This document shows positions 1-10,612 of a DNA stretch of 64,000 nt, in pieces; position 1 is the first letter of the stretch, and each line of letters begins with the position of its first letter. The notes beneath the pieces were generated by a model. The model was given only the letters and a program-made list of their open reading frames with translations. It did not search any database and was not told the DNA's origin. This DNA comes from Xestospongia bergquistia. Its lineage: Eukaryota; Porifera; Demospongiae; Haplosclerida; Petrosiidae. The stretch covers positions 5,778,775 through 5,842,774 of the forward strand of contig OZ014418.1 in the NCBI GenBank assembly GCA_963965975.1, given 5' to 3'. The position numbers and the translations under genes are program-made.

Positions 1-407
1 TAATAGAAACACTATGTTAGTATGTTTAAAAAAACAATAACCATGTGCTTAACTAATGAAAAGTCTTAGGTAGAGATGTAGTAGATGTGAAAGGACATTA
101 CAGACTTTTCAATAATTCTTATAAGGAAAGCTATACAGGTGTGGCTACCTCTGGCTACCATCAACATGCTATTGTGATCAATTTTGACAGTGGGCCTTAA
201 CCTCACTAGCTTATTGAAGGATGAATATAATAATCAAGGACTCTTGAGTTTGTCAACTGTGTCTGCTGATGAGATTTTTAAAAAAATTAGTTATAGTATA
301 TCAGGTTCAAAGAGCAGATGATCATTCTCAAATATGTTTCAAATATGAGAATAACATGCTGACTTAAGGAATTGACACTATCAACTGCTTGCAGTAGCTT
401 CAATCAG

Positions 408-1070
408 TAGTGTTGTTTTAGTTAACTATAACTAAAATTAAAACACTTAGTTTAATTTAGTTATATTATAGTTAACTAACTATAATTAACTGAAACTATG
501 GCAACAGAGTTACTGAACGTATCTCATACTGAGAGCAAAACTAACTATAACTAACAATAACAAACTGTAACTAACTGAAAGTCTGCTTGATGCATACAGA
601 ATAGAATTAATAACAAAACTAATTGGTAGAACCTTGTAGTACACACCCACACACATATAATACATCTTTACAACATGAGTCAGCTAACACCATATAGTAT
701 ATTTGACAGCCATATTGTATTACTTGACTAGTACTATGAAAGTATGCTTATAGACTATAGTGAAAGTTATACTGTGCACTAAATAAAATGAACACTTATT
801 GTATGTGTTAATGAGTGGAGAAATTAATTGAATGAAGGTATTATAGAAATGAATAAATTACTAAAGAAAACTTTGAACAATTTATATATAGATAGCAAAC
901 TGCCCAGCAATTTATCTACACAATAATTAAAATCATATGCAATAACTAAAGTGAAAATAACTATTTAAAACTGCTTTACTAAGAGAGAAACTAAACTAAA
1001 GGTAATGTTCAAGGACAAAAAAACTAACTAATACTAACTAAATGTAAAAAACAATTTAAACACAATACTA
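408..1070. repeat. hAT-like non-autonomous relic
   Basis: The left end reads TAGTGTTGTTTTAG and the right end, reverse-complemented, TAGTATTGTGTTTA, both close to the ends of the hAT element at 1896-3457. The interior is rich in ACTAAC/TAGTTA runs. No clean 8-bp target duplication remains. A shorter version lies at 62273-62517, and truncated relatives upstream of the POT copies at 5702 and 8839. Family assignment rests on the ends only. Confidence 0.45.
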
Positions 1071-1186
1071 CCTCAATGTATCAATGTTATATGTTCTTGA
1101 TCAATTTGATTACTTCAAATTTATAATAACTAAAACAAAGAATATCACCACATGTTAGTATGTTTATAAATACAATAGTTGAGTTA

Positions 1187-1210
1187 TCATGTGACTCACA
1201 ACATTATAAA
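1187..1210 (+). promoter_or_regulatory. TCATGTGAC box plus TATA-like box
   Basis: TCATGTGAC (1187-1195) is followed by ATTATAAA (1203-1210), 64 bp before the ATG. The same pair at similar spacing precedes several other POT copies, so I read it as the array's core promoter. Confidence 0.5.
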
Positions 1211-2089
1211 GTGTCTCTACTGTTGTAATTGCTACTCAATAAAATATTAGAAATTTATCATTTAGAATTCAGTATGAATGCTAGAAGAGTTTGTTCTTAT
1301 CCAGTGCTATGTATTAAATCTAAAGGAGCTATCTTGATGATTTGGGTGTCCACAGCTGTACATATCTATTTGTCTTATGTTGATTTCATCAATTATGAAA
1401 TCAATCAGGCTCACTATAATCAGAATTTTCTCTTTAAATACTTTGCTTTAATATTTGAAATCTTTTATCCACTAATTGGATGGATTGCTGATGCTTGGAT
1501 TGGACGATATAGAGCTATTTTATATGAATTCTATTCTTTAATGATGGGATGTGTATTTATTACAGGATCTGTTATTGCTTATGAATTTATCTTATTGGTC
1601 TCACAAATATTTCTTTATGCATGCAATGCTTTAAATTCACTTGGTAAAGCTGCTATATATGCTAATATTCTTACTGATCAAATGATAGGAGCATCTAGTG
1701 ATGAACTTAGTACTGCAGTACATTGGTGGTTTTGGAGTTTACAATTTCCTTTTATGGTACTAGTGGATCTTGTCTGTGCATTAAAAAATACTCCTCCTGT
1801 AATAATTTCATTGATGTTGATTTTCATATCATTTTCTGGTCTAACTATTGCTTTCTCTAGTCTGTTTCTTGGTCAATGTTGGGTCAACAAAACACTAGTA
1901 ATGTAAAAGTAATGGATTAGTATTTTAGTTATAGTTATTGTTATTGTAAAGCATTTGTAATAATTATTGTTTTAGTTATTAATTGTTCACAAAAACTCCA
2001 AGAATTTTAGTTTTAGTTATAGTAATAGGTTTTTAGTTATTGTTATTATAAATCAATAAACCAAAGAAGTTAATAAACTTAACTACATG

Positions 2090-3051
2090 CTAAATATGCA
2101 AGTAATCCTTGTTATTTTTGATCAATACTTCTCTTTCAAGGTTATTGCTAATTAGCCTATTTCTTTTTCCAATACATGCATTTCCAACTATTGAAAAAAT
2201 CCTTTCTACAGGTGCTAAAGAGGCTGGCACAACTAGTACATCACATGCTAATGTAGAGAGTATTGGAAATAGTGACTCTGATTTGACCCAGAAGTCCAAA
2301 GCATCCATCGCATCTGGAGGGTTGCTCTTTCTTTGTTGAATGAAAAATTTCTTCTTGTTCTTCAGAGGTAGTTGATGCAATTTCTATATTCTGCTTAGAA
2401 ACCAGCTTTGACAAATGCCGAAACTTTTTAAGTGGTGGCTCAATGACCAGTTCTTTGGTATTTTCTTGGGTGGTAATGTCTTTTTGATCTCTGGTTTTGC
2501 CGTGACTTTGTACTTGTGTATCAACGAAATACTTGACAAGTTCCTTTAAGTAGCATATTCCTTCGTCTAGCTGTTCATTGGAAAGAATCAAAGAATATTG
2601 TGGGTCAAGTAGTGTGGAAACAATATGGAAACCATCAAATAAATCAACACATGGATCAATATATCTGTCAAAACGCTTGTGCATTTCACTATGTAAGACT
2701 CTAGCAACAGTGCCCATTCCTGGTTGTTTCTGCATTTCTTGAAGATGGCAGTTAAGTTCCATAATGAGCAGAAAGGGAGGTGTAATCTTCTCCACAACAC
2801 AACGTTGTGTATTCAGCAAATGGTTGGAGGAAGTCAACGATGTTATTGATTTTTTTCCATTTGCTGGTTTGTAAGCCATTCCATTCAAGCACTTCAGATA
2901 ATAGGCAGACACTCTCTTTGCTTTCCAAAAGCCAATGTTTACCATTTACATCAATTTGGCACACAGTCTTTCCTAGACTCACATCATATTTAAAATAGTC
3001 CCAAACAGGGCTGGTTTTTGGCCTTCCAGGTTGTACTGCTGCTATAGCCAT
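2090..3051 (-). pseudogene. hAT transposase remnant (BED finger start and dimerisation end)
   Basis: The N-terminal piece begins MAIAAVQPGRPKTSPVWDYF, like the start of a BED zinc finger (W-x-x-F), but passes after about 35 residues straight into late hAT sequence (WKKINNIVDFLQPFAEYTT), so the catalytic middle is deleted. A middle piece carries FDRYIDPCVDLFDGF and STLLDPQY. The C-terminal piece has the hAT dimerisation signature: LDFWVKSESLFPILSTLA, then PASLAPVERIFSIVGN and KRNRLISNNLE. The pieces lie in different frames, so no full protein can be made. Function in an intact relative would be cut-and-paste transposition. Confidence 0.85.
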
Positions 3052-3069
3052 CGTGATCAGAATGCCAGA

Positions 3070-3180
3070 TACTGTATGTCACATGGCAAGCAGCAGTCTG
3101 AGACAGCTGTTTGCAATGTGACATACAGTATGGTCAAAAGAAAGTTGTGAGACAGCCTGTCTCACAACTTTCTTTTGACC
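3070..3180. repeat. Two adjacent palindromes inside the hAT element
   Basis: A 15-bp inverted pair (3070-3084 and 3116-3130, TACTGTATGTCACAT) encloses a 31-bp loop. Directly adjacent is a perfect palindrome with 24-bp arms and a 1-bp centre (3132-3155 / 3157-3180). Both lie just outside the transposase start. Subterminal hairpins are known in some hAT elements; regulatory use here is inference. Confidence 0.75.
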
Positions 3181-4395
3181 ATTCAGCTTGATCATTCACT
3201 TAATTGATTGTTATTTTAGTTTGTGTTTAACTGTTTACACATTTGAAATTTTGAATGGTTAACTGATCTGATTGTGTGAAATCTAGAAATGAAATAACTA
3301 AAATTCACAACTACTTTCATGGAATTTTAGTTTTTGTTATTAATTGTAAATCAATGGCTGGTTAATTTTAGTTATAGTTTGTTATTGTTAACAATAATGA
3401 TTTGGCAATTACAAAAATAGTTTTAGTTTTAGTTATTGTTAAACAATTACAACACTACAAAACACCTCAGATCACTAACCCTATTAAACATATTGCTAAA
3501 GTACTTAACTATGCTAGAAAGAACAAATACCCCAGGAATCGTAGTGCCCTCACATACTGGGAACGAGAAGACAACATTCAGATTAATACCAATCATTTTC
3601 ATATGTGCAATGGTAGGTACAGTTTTACATGTGACTAACTTACAACTAAATCACATGACAGCTAACTGTAATAGCATTTTTGCATGTTTCTTCAGTGACG
3701 AAATCAGATTATTTCAGATAATAACAACTTTTAGAATTCCATTATATCATTTCATTATAAGACCACTTATAAAGAAAACTACCAAATATACTCCTAATAT
3801 GTTGACAATATTTGGACCTGGTTTATTTATTCAAGTTTTAGGACCTGTAGGTATGGTAGTAATAGAGACTATAGGTCACCTCCAAACTCCTAATGTCATT
3901 TGTATGTTTAATAATACCATCAATGAGGTTATGTCTCTTAATTATTACTGGACTATGATACCATTAACCCTGCAAGTAATTGGGTCTGTTTTTTATGCGA
4001 TAGTCCTTTTTGAATTTATCATTGCTCAATCTCCTTATGAAATGAAAGGATTCTTATTTGGACTTTGGTTTGCATTCAGTGGTATAGCTAAACTGATTGG
4101 ATACAATCTCTATCGTCCTTTTCAGTTCCTTCCTGCATCCATTCCTATAAGTTGTGGTTTCTATTACTACCTCACTCAAACTTTCCTTCTCTCTCTTGTG
4201 TTCATTATCTTCCTCATTTTGTCTAAAAATAACAAACTGAGAATGAGAAATAATCCAGTTAATATTCACATGATAGCAGAGACACATATTACAGCTTATA
4301 TTTACCAGGAAGAAAAGTATTTTAGAGAAATTGACAAAGAAAACTACACCATTAACTCATTAAGTCATGGTTACTTTGGTGCAACTTGTAATTAA

Positions 4396-5701
4396 CATAT
4401 GACTGATTGTGGACTATATTTTATTAAAGAGAATTTTTAGCTTATGCATTACAAAATTGAATTACATGTATCAACATATTAATATATATAACTTGAGTCG
4501 CCTAAAACTAAATTCACTGAGCAAACAAATATAAATCAGTTATAAACTTGGACATGCTAAACTCTTCCCTGTTTGAATTATTTACATTTGTAATTGCGTT
4601 CTGTCTTTTATTGGACTTTATATATGATTGATGTCAAAGTTCTCTGACTTGTCTTTCTTTACTTTCTATTCTATTCACTTGTCAATTTGAAACAGTTCAT
4701 AACATTTTGACAACATGACTATTGTAAATTGTAAACACACATATATGAAATTATTAATAACTGAAGTAACATCCACACATTTAATTGACCCAATCTTTAT
4801 TTAGCAATATAACCACTAAAAGCATAGAGCAATAATCTGTTACATAACAATTACTCAGAAATATAATCACTTTGTATATGTGTAATTACAAAATACAATG
4901 GTCTTAAATATTATGAACTAATTTTCTACTCTTATATTTGACAAATTTAAGTAAAACAAATGAAGAGATCACTAAAAGTACTGGCTACTATCTAAAGAGG
5001 ACAGGAAACTACTACTAGTATTAGAGACACTGACTTCACAACTTTACAACTCTTTCATGAAATATTATTATCATATTAAATTATCAAATTTTCAGTCCCA
5101 CCACATCAACCACATCAAGGTTGCTTTATTAAAATTTCCCAGATCCTTCTCTATCCATCATCATTCAATTATCAGAGTTGGGTCTGGCTTGTGAGACTAC
5201 ATAGCATAGGGAAACTAAACTAAAAACATTTTTAAAGACCAAAAACTAACAATAATTAACTAAAAGTAATCAAAAAGAGGTAACTATAACAAGATCAATT
5301 TAAAACACAAACAAATAATAAACAACAACACCGAAAACATTATTAAAGACTAACTATAACTAACAAAAAATAATCATAAAGTGGCCAAAACTAACAATAA
5401 CTAACAAAAAGTAATCATAAAGTGGCCAAAACTAACTACAATTAACTAAAGTAAAAAAACAAACACAACACGACACTACCTCAATATATCCATATTGTAT
5501 GTTCTTGATCAATTTGATTATTTCAAGTTTATAATAACTAAAACAAAAAATATTATTACATGTTATTATATTTATAAATACATTAATCAACTTGTCATCA
5601 TGTGACTCACAACATTATAAACAGTTTTCTAGTTTCTACTGTTACAATTGCCACTCAACAAAATAGTCAACCCTTGTTATTTTGAACATAAATAATTTGG
5701 A
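4396..5701. other. Spacer between POT copies A and B
   Basis: No gene seen. The first part matches the 3' flank after 63220; 4740-5701 is nearly the same as the 5' flank of copy C (7730-8838), showing that B and C arose by local duplication. 5209-5478 is an ACTAAC-rich stretch ending GACACTA, probably a truncated hAT-like relic. It contains a roughly 50-bp tandem duplication (around 5345-5440, each ending ATAAAGTGGCCAAA) that is single-copy before gene C. Confidence 0.6.
5598..5621 (+). promoter_or_regulatory. TCATGTGAC box plus TATA-like box
   Basis: TCATGTGAC at 5598-5606 and ATTATAAA at 5614-5621, the latter 80 bp before the ATG. Same arrangement as upstream of copies A, C, E, J and N. 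Confidence 0.5.
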
Positions 5702-7303
5702 ATGAATGCTAGAAGATTTTGTTCTTATCTAGTACTATGTATTAAATCTAAAGGAGCTATCTTGATGATTTGGGTGTCCACAACTGTATGTTTCTACTTA
5801 TCCCTTGTGGACTTAATCCATCTCAAAGTTAATTGGGCTCTCAATAATCAGAATTTTCCCTTTTTATACTTGACTTCAATACTTCGCATCTTCTACCCAC
5901 TATTTGGATGGATTGCTGATGCATGGATTGGACGATATAGAGCTATTTTATATGGACTGTATTCTTTAATAATAGGATGTGTATTTCTTACAGGATCTCT
6001 TATTGCTTATGAATTTAATCCACTGGTCTCACAGATTTTTTTTTATGTGTACAGTATTTTTAATTCACTAGGTTCAGCTGCTATATATGCTAATAATCTT
6101 CCTTTTATTACTGATCAAATGATAGGAGCATCTAGTGATGAACTTAGTGCTGCAGTACATTGGTGGTTTTGGAGTTTCCATTTTCCTTCTGTGGTACTAA
6201 TGGATTTTGTCTGTGCATTACAAAACAGTCCTCCTGTAATACTTCTATTGATGTTGATTTTCATTTTTTTCTCTGGTCTAACTATTGCTCTCTCTAGTCT
6301 GTTTCTTTGTCAACATTGGCTAGACAAGACACCTCAGATCACTAACCCTATTAAACATATTGTTAAAGTATTCAACTATGCTAGAAAGACCAAATACCCC
6401 AGAAATCGTAGCGCTCTCACCTACTGGGAACAAGATATTCCTTCACGACTTGACCTTGGTAAAGACAAATATGGTGGTCCTTTCTCAGAAGAGGAGGTAG
6501 AGAATGTTAAGACAACACTGAGATTAATACCAGTTATATTTATATGTGCAATGATAGGAATTGCTGTAGATGTGAGCTACAAACAGCAAAGTCACATGAG
6601 ATTTAACAATGATAGTATTCTTGCATGTTTCTTCACTGACCGAGACAGATTATTTCAGCAAATAGCAAGTTTTGGAATTCCATTATATCAATTCATTATA
6701 AGACCAATTATAAAGAAAACCACCAAATATACTCCTAGTATGTTGACAATAATTGGAGCTGGTTTATTTTTTCAAGTTTTAGAGACATTGGGTATGGTAG
6801 TAATAGAGACTATAGGTCACCTTCAAACTCCTAATGTCACTTGTATGTTTAATGATACCATCAATGAGGTTATGTCTCTTAATTATTACTGGACTATGAT
6901 ACCAATAATGCTGCAAGTAGTTGGATTTTTTTTCTGTGGGATAGTCCTTTTTGAATTTGTCATTGCTCAATCTCCTCATGAAATGAAAGGATTCTTATTT
7001 GGACTTTGGTTTGCATTCAGTGGTATAGCTAAACTGATTGGACATAATCTCTATCGTCCTTTTCAGTTCCTTCCTGCATCCATTCCTATAAGTTGTGGTT
7101 TCTATTACTACCTCACTCAGACTCTCCTTCTCTTTCTTGTATTCATTGTCTTCCTCATTTTATCTAAATATTACAAACTGAGAATGAGAAATAATCCAGT
7201 TAATCTACACATGATAGCAGAGACACATATTACAGCTTATATTGACCGGGAAAAAAATTATTTTAGAGAAATTGGAAAGAGAACTACTCCATTAACTCAT
7301 TAA
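5702..7303 (+). CDS. POT/PTR2 (SLC15-like) peptide/histidine transporter, copy B
   Basis: Single-exon gene, 533 residues, about 12 hydrophobic segments. POT hallmarks: GWIADAWIGRYRAI (69-82, the PTR2 TM2-TM3 signature), PFITDQM (134-140), a long hydrophilic central loop (206-270) with TPQITNPIKHIAKV and GGPFSEEEVENVK before TM7, and EFVIAQSPHEMKG (418-430, like the POT E..aQaP..mkg motif). Known members move di/tripeptides or histidine with protons; animal SLC15A3/A4 act in lysosomes. The canonical TM1 ExxER proton motif is absent; the start is MNARRFCSYL...KSKGAI. The substrate is therefore open. A 1-nt loss near 7275 relative to paralogs replaces the usual tail (INSLSHGYFG) with RTTPLTH, so the C-terminus is altered but the core is whole. 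Confidence 0.82.
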   Translation: MNARRFCSYLVLCIKSKGAILMIWVSTTVCFYLSLVDLIHLKVNWALNNQNFPFLYLTSILRIFYPLFGWIADAWIGRYRAILYGLYSLIIGCVFLTGSLIAYEFNPLVSQIFFYVYSIFNSLGSAAIYANNLPFITDQMIGASSDELSAAVHWWFWSFHFPSVVLMDFVCALQNSPPVILLLMLIFIFFSGLTIALSSLFLCQHWLDKTPQITNPIKHIVKVFNYARKTKYPRNRSALTYWEQDIPSRLDLGKDKYGGPFSEEEVENVKTTLRLIPVIFICAMIGIAVDVSYKQQSHMRFNNDSILACFFTDRDRLFQQIASFGIPLYQFIIRPIIKKTTKYTPSMLTIIGAGLFFQVLETLGMVVIETIGHLQTPNVTCMFNDTINEVMSLNYYWTMIPIMLQVVGFFFCGIVLFEFVIAQSPHEMKGFLFGLWFAFSGIAKLIGHNLYRPFQFLPASIPISCGFYYYLTQTLLLFLVFIVFLILSKYYKLRMRNNPVNLHMIAETHITAYIDREKNYFREIGKRTTPLTH

Positions 7304-7824
7304 GTCATGGTAACTTTGGTACAACTAGTAATTAATTTATGACTGAGCAAATAAATATAAATCAGTTAGAAACCAGATATTTGACAACAATGTTGGTGTT
7401 TTCTTCAGTGATTCAATAGAGTTTGAGGTTTCTTAGTTTGTAACTGATTTTCTTTATCACCTCTCAGGATTAAATTGGAGATAAGGATCATTTTGTTATT
7501 TACTAAAGATGTTCTGGGAGACCAATTTTCATTGAGCTATTCTTCTAAGATATCTTTCTACTTTCTATTCTATTCATGTATCAATTTTCAAAAATAGAAA
7601 CAGTTCATAATGTTGTGACAATATGACTATTATAGTTTGTAAAATGAGCGTTATGAACTATCATTGCAATTAACACAATAGAGTTTAAAGGGAAACATTG
7701 ACAACATGACTATTGTAATTTGTAAAGACACATATATAAAGTTATTAATAACTGAAGTGACATCCACACATTTAATTGACCCAATCTTTATTTAGCAGTA
7801 TAACCGCTAAAAGCATAGAGCAAT

Positions 7825-8006
7825 TGTTATGTCCTTTAAGTTATAACAAATATTATATTTTTTTATTATGATACTCAGACGATAACAATACTCAACAATA
7901 CTACAAAAATCAGAAAAGTCAAGACTATTTATACAGTATTGTAATTAGATTCATATTTACAAAATAATCAATAAGGTGATAACAGTCCAATTAGTTGAAC
8001 ATTACA
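7825..8006. mobile_element. 182-bp TG...CA insertion: solo LTR or MITE
   Basis: The insert begins TGTTATGTCC and ends GAACATTACA and is flanked by the 5-bp direct repeat GCAAT (7820-7824, 8007-8011). Paralogous spacers near 4830, 12920 and 63590 read AGAGCAATAA without it, so they are empty sites. TG...CA ends with a 5-bp duplication fit a short solo LTR; the first ten bases are also an imperfect inverted repeat of the last ten, so a MITE is possible. No coding content. Insertion postdates the spacer duplication. Confidence 0.7.
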
Positions 8007-8734
8007 GCAATAATCTGTTACATAACAGTTACTCAGAAATATAATCACTTTGTATATGTGTATTTACAAAATACAATGGTCATAAATATTATGAACTAAT
8101 TTTCTACTCTTATATTTGACAAATTTAAGTAAAACAAATGAAGAGATCACTAAAAGTACTGGCTACTATCTAAAGAGGACAGGAAACTACTACTAGTATT
8201 AGAGACACTGACTTCGCAACTTTATAACTCTTTCATGAAATATTATTATCATATTACATTATCAAATTTTCAGTCCCACCACATCAACCACATCAAGGTT
8301 GCTTTATTAAAATTTCCCAGATCCTTCCCTATCCATCATCATTCAATCATCAGAGTTGGGTCTGGCTTGTGAGACTACATAGCATAGGGAAACTAAACTA
8401 AAAGCATTTTTAAAGACCAAAAACTAACAATAATTAACTAAAAGTAATCAAAAAGAGGTAACTATAACAAGATCAATTTAAAACACAAACAAATAATAAA
8501 CAACAACACCAAAAACATTATTAAAGACTAACTATAACTAACAAAAAATAATCATAAAGTGGCCAAAACTAACTACAATTAACTAAAGTAAAAAAACAAA
8601 CACAACACGACACTATCTCAATATATCCATATTGTATGTTCTTGATCAATTTGATTATTTCAAGTTTATAATAACTAAAACAAAAAATATTATTACATGT
8701 TATTATATTTATAAATACAATAATCAACTTGTCG

Positions 8735-8758
8735 TCATGTGACTCACAACATTATAAA
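8735..8758 (+). promoter_or_regulatory. TCATGTGAC box plus TATA-like box of a dead copy
   Basis: TCATGTGAC at 8735-8743 and ATTATAAA at 8751-8758, identical to the boxes of copy B. The downstream gene is broken, so conservation here reflects recent duplication. Confidence 0.45.
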
Positions 8759-8838
8759 CAGTTTTCTAGTTTCTACTGTTACAATTGCCACTCAACAAAA
8801 TAGTCAACCCTTGTTATTTTGAACATAAATAATTTGGA

Positions 8839-10300
8839 ATGAATGCTAGAAGATTTTGTTCTTATCTAGTACTATGTATTAAATCTAAAGGAGCTATCTT
8901 GATGATTTGGGTGTCCATGGCAGTATATATCTACTTGTCTTTTGTTGACCCCATCTATTCCAAAATCAGTCAGGCTCTTCATAACCAATTTAATTTCTTT
9001 CTATACTTTGCTTCAATATTTCAAATCTTCTTCCCACTATTTGGATGGATTGCTGATGCATGGATTGGACGATATAGAGCTATTTTATATGGACTGTATT
9101 CTTTAATAATAGGATGTGTAGTTCTTACAGGATCTGTTATTGCCTATGAATTTAACCTATTAGTCTCGCTAATCTTTCTTTATGCAGTTGGTCTTTTGAT
9201 TCATATGGTATAGCTGCTGTATATGCTATTATTCTTTCTTTCATTACAGATCAAATGATAGGAGCATCTAGTGATGAACTTTGTACTGCAGTACATTCAA
9301 TGTACTGCAGTACAAAGTTCATCACTAGATGCTACATTGGTGGTATTGGAATTTGCAATTTCCTTTTATGATACTAAAAGATTTTGTTTCTCCATTAAAA
9401 AATAATCCACTTGTGACATCTCTACTGATGTTGGTTGTCATATCATTCTCTTGTCTAGCTATTGCTCTGTCTAGTCTGTTTCTTGGTCAAAATTTGCTTG
9501 ATAAGACACCTCAGATCACTAACCCTATTAAACATATTGCTAAAGTACTCAACTATGCTAGAAAAAAACAAGTACCCTAAGAATCGTAGTGCCCTTACTA
9601 ACTGTGCACAAATGTTCCTTCATGACTTGACCTTGGTAAGGAAAAATATGGTGGTCCTTTCTCAGAGGAGGAGGTAGAGAATGTCAAGATAACATTGAGA
9701 TTAATACTAGTCATTTTTATATGTTCAATGATAGGAACAGCTTTATATGTGACAAAATTGCAACTAGATCACACGACAGTTACCCATGATAGTATTTTTG
9801 TATGTTTCTTCAATGATGAATACAGATTAGTTCACCTAATAACAAGTTTTGGAATTCCATTATATCATTTCATTATACGACCGCTTATAAAGAAAACTAC
9901 CAAATATACTCCTAGTATGTTGACATTAATTGGAGCTGGTTTATTTATTCATGTTTTATGATCTGTAGGTATGGTAGTAATAGAGACTATAGGTCACCTC
10001 CAAACTCCTAATGTCACTCGTATGTTTAAAAGGTTATGTCTCTCGATTATTACTGGACTATAATACCATTAATACTACAAGTAGTTGGATCTGTTTTTGG
10101 TGCGATAGTCCTTTTTGAGTTTATCATTGCTCAATCTCCTCACGAAATGAAAGGATTTTTATTTGGATTTTAGTTTGCATTCAATGGTATAGCTAAACTC
10201 ATTGGATATAATCTCTATTGTCTTTTTCAGATCCTTCCTGCATCTATTAATATATGTTGTGGTTTCTATTACTATCTCACTCAACTTCTCTTCTTCTAGT
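8839..10300 (+). pseudogene. POT/PTR2 transporter copy C, broken
   Basis: The first 124 codons match copy B closely (MNARRFCSYL, GWIADAWIGRYRAI), then the frame is lost near 9190. An inverted duplication interrupts the ITDQMIGASSDEL region (9264-9332). The central loop (TPQITNPIKH) and TM7-TM9 (GIPLYHFIIRPLIKKTTKY) survive in other frames. About 40 bp encoding the NDTINE region is missing near 10028, and further frameshifts follow. The normal tail is lost: homology stops near 10300 and the spacer before copy D begins. Its promoter and first codons look younger than its middle, consistent with a recent duplicate of B or with conversion of its 5' end. Confidence 0.85.
9264..9332. repeat. Perfect 34-bp inverted duplication inside POT copy C
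   Basis: 9264-9297 is followed, after one base, by its exact reverse complement (9299-9332), after which normal gene sequence resumes with TACATTGGTGG. Intact paralogs have only the left arm, so the right arm is a local inverted copy of the coding strand, as produced by a strand-switch during replication. Confidence 0.9.
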
Positions 10301-10612
10301 GACTTATAGTGATCTGTATGATATGAATATTACTATTTTTAAAATAGTTCACCAGTACTAGAAACACTTTATGTTAGTATGTTTAAAAATATAATAACCA
10401 TATGACTTTCATCTTTAACAATTGTTTATCAATTGTTGCACCTAACTGAAAGTAAAATAAGAAAGAGATGCAACACTAACTACTGCACCAAAGATAACAG
10501 TCCAATTATCATTACTTCATATAATCTGACTTGCATACACATATTATTCACAATAATTGTCACTTAGATAAAATATTAGGGCTTTGTTATTTTCAAGCAT
10601 AACGAATTTGTA
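10301..10612. other. 5' flank of POT copy D
   Basis: No gene. 10340-10612 closely matches 18360-18618 before copy G. It lacks the TCATGTGAC/ATTATAAA pair and carries instead CTTTCATCTTTAACAATTG and CAATAATTGTCACTTAGA, so D and G use a different upstream region from copies A-C, E, J and N. Confidence 0.55.

Larger units (their letters stand above)
1..1273. other. 5' flank of the first POT copy
   Basis: No gene seen. The stretch matches the 5' flank of the last POT scrap (61.8-62.9 kb) and part of the flank at 33.7-34.5 kb, so it is part of the array's duplicated spacer. It holds a hAT-like relic (408-1070) and, at its right end, the shared promoter block. Confidence 0.6.
1896..3457 (-). mobile_element. 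hAT DNA transposon, internally deleted, with 8-bp target duplication
   Basis: The element starts TAGTAATGTAAAAGT and ends ACAATTACAACACTA; the ends are imperfect inverted repeats (TAGT..TGTAA). It is flanked on both sides by the perfect 8-bp duplication CAAAACAC (1888-1895 and 3458-3465), the size typical of hAT. The paralog at 35159 carries the uninterrupted site (CAACAAAACACCTCAG), an empty-site control. The interior codes, on the minus strand, for transposase remnants and has a palindromic block near the transposase 5' side (3070-3180). At 1562 bp it is shorter than a full hAT, whose transposase alone usually takes about 2 kb. Plain DNA transposon; probably non-autonomous. Confidence 0.9.
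1274..4395 (+). pseudogene. POT/PTR2 transporter copy A, split by a hAT element
   Basis: The start ATG (1274) is chosen by homology to MNARRVCSYP in the intact paralogs; an ATG 45 nt upstream is not conserved. The 5' part (1274-1895) runs to WVNKT; a hAT element then interrupts it. The gene resumes at 3458 with CCTCAG, giving PQITNPIKH in register, exactly as in paralogs. Independent damage is visible: three codons (LPF before ITDQ) are missing near 1672, and about 80 bp encoding the acidic end of the central loop (SRLDLGK...SEEEVEN) is missing near 3560, shifting the frame. The remaining 3' part is open to the normal C-terminus. A dead gene whose 3' half is otherwise well preserved. Confidence 0.85.
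7304..8838. other. Spacer between POT copies B and C
   Basis: No gene. It repeats the A-B spacer, with one clear extra insertion at 7825-8006 (separate entry). 8389-8615 is the ACTAAC-rich hAT-like relic ending ACACGACACTA. Confidence 0.6.

Noticed and set aside
2109-2339. Plus-strand frame in the hAT element
   Set aside because: Antisense shadow of the transposase dimerisation region.
5702-7303. Calling the transporters SLC15A4 or SLC15A3
   Set aside because: Family membership is clear, but missing ExxER and strong divergence prevent naming an ortholog by eye.
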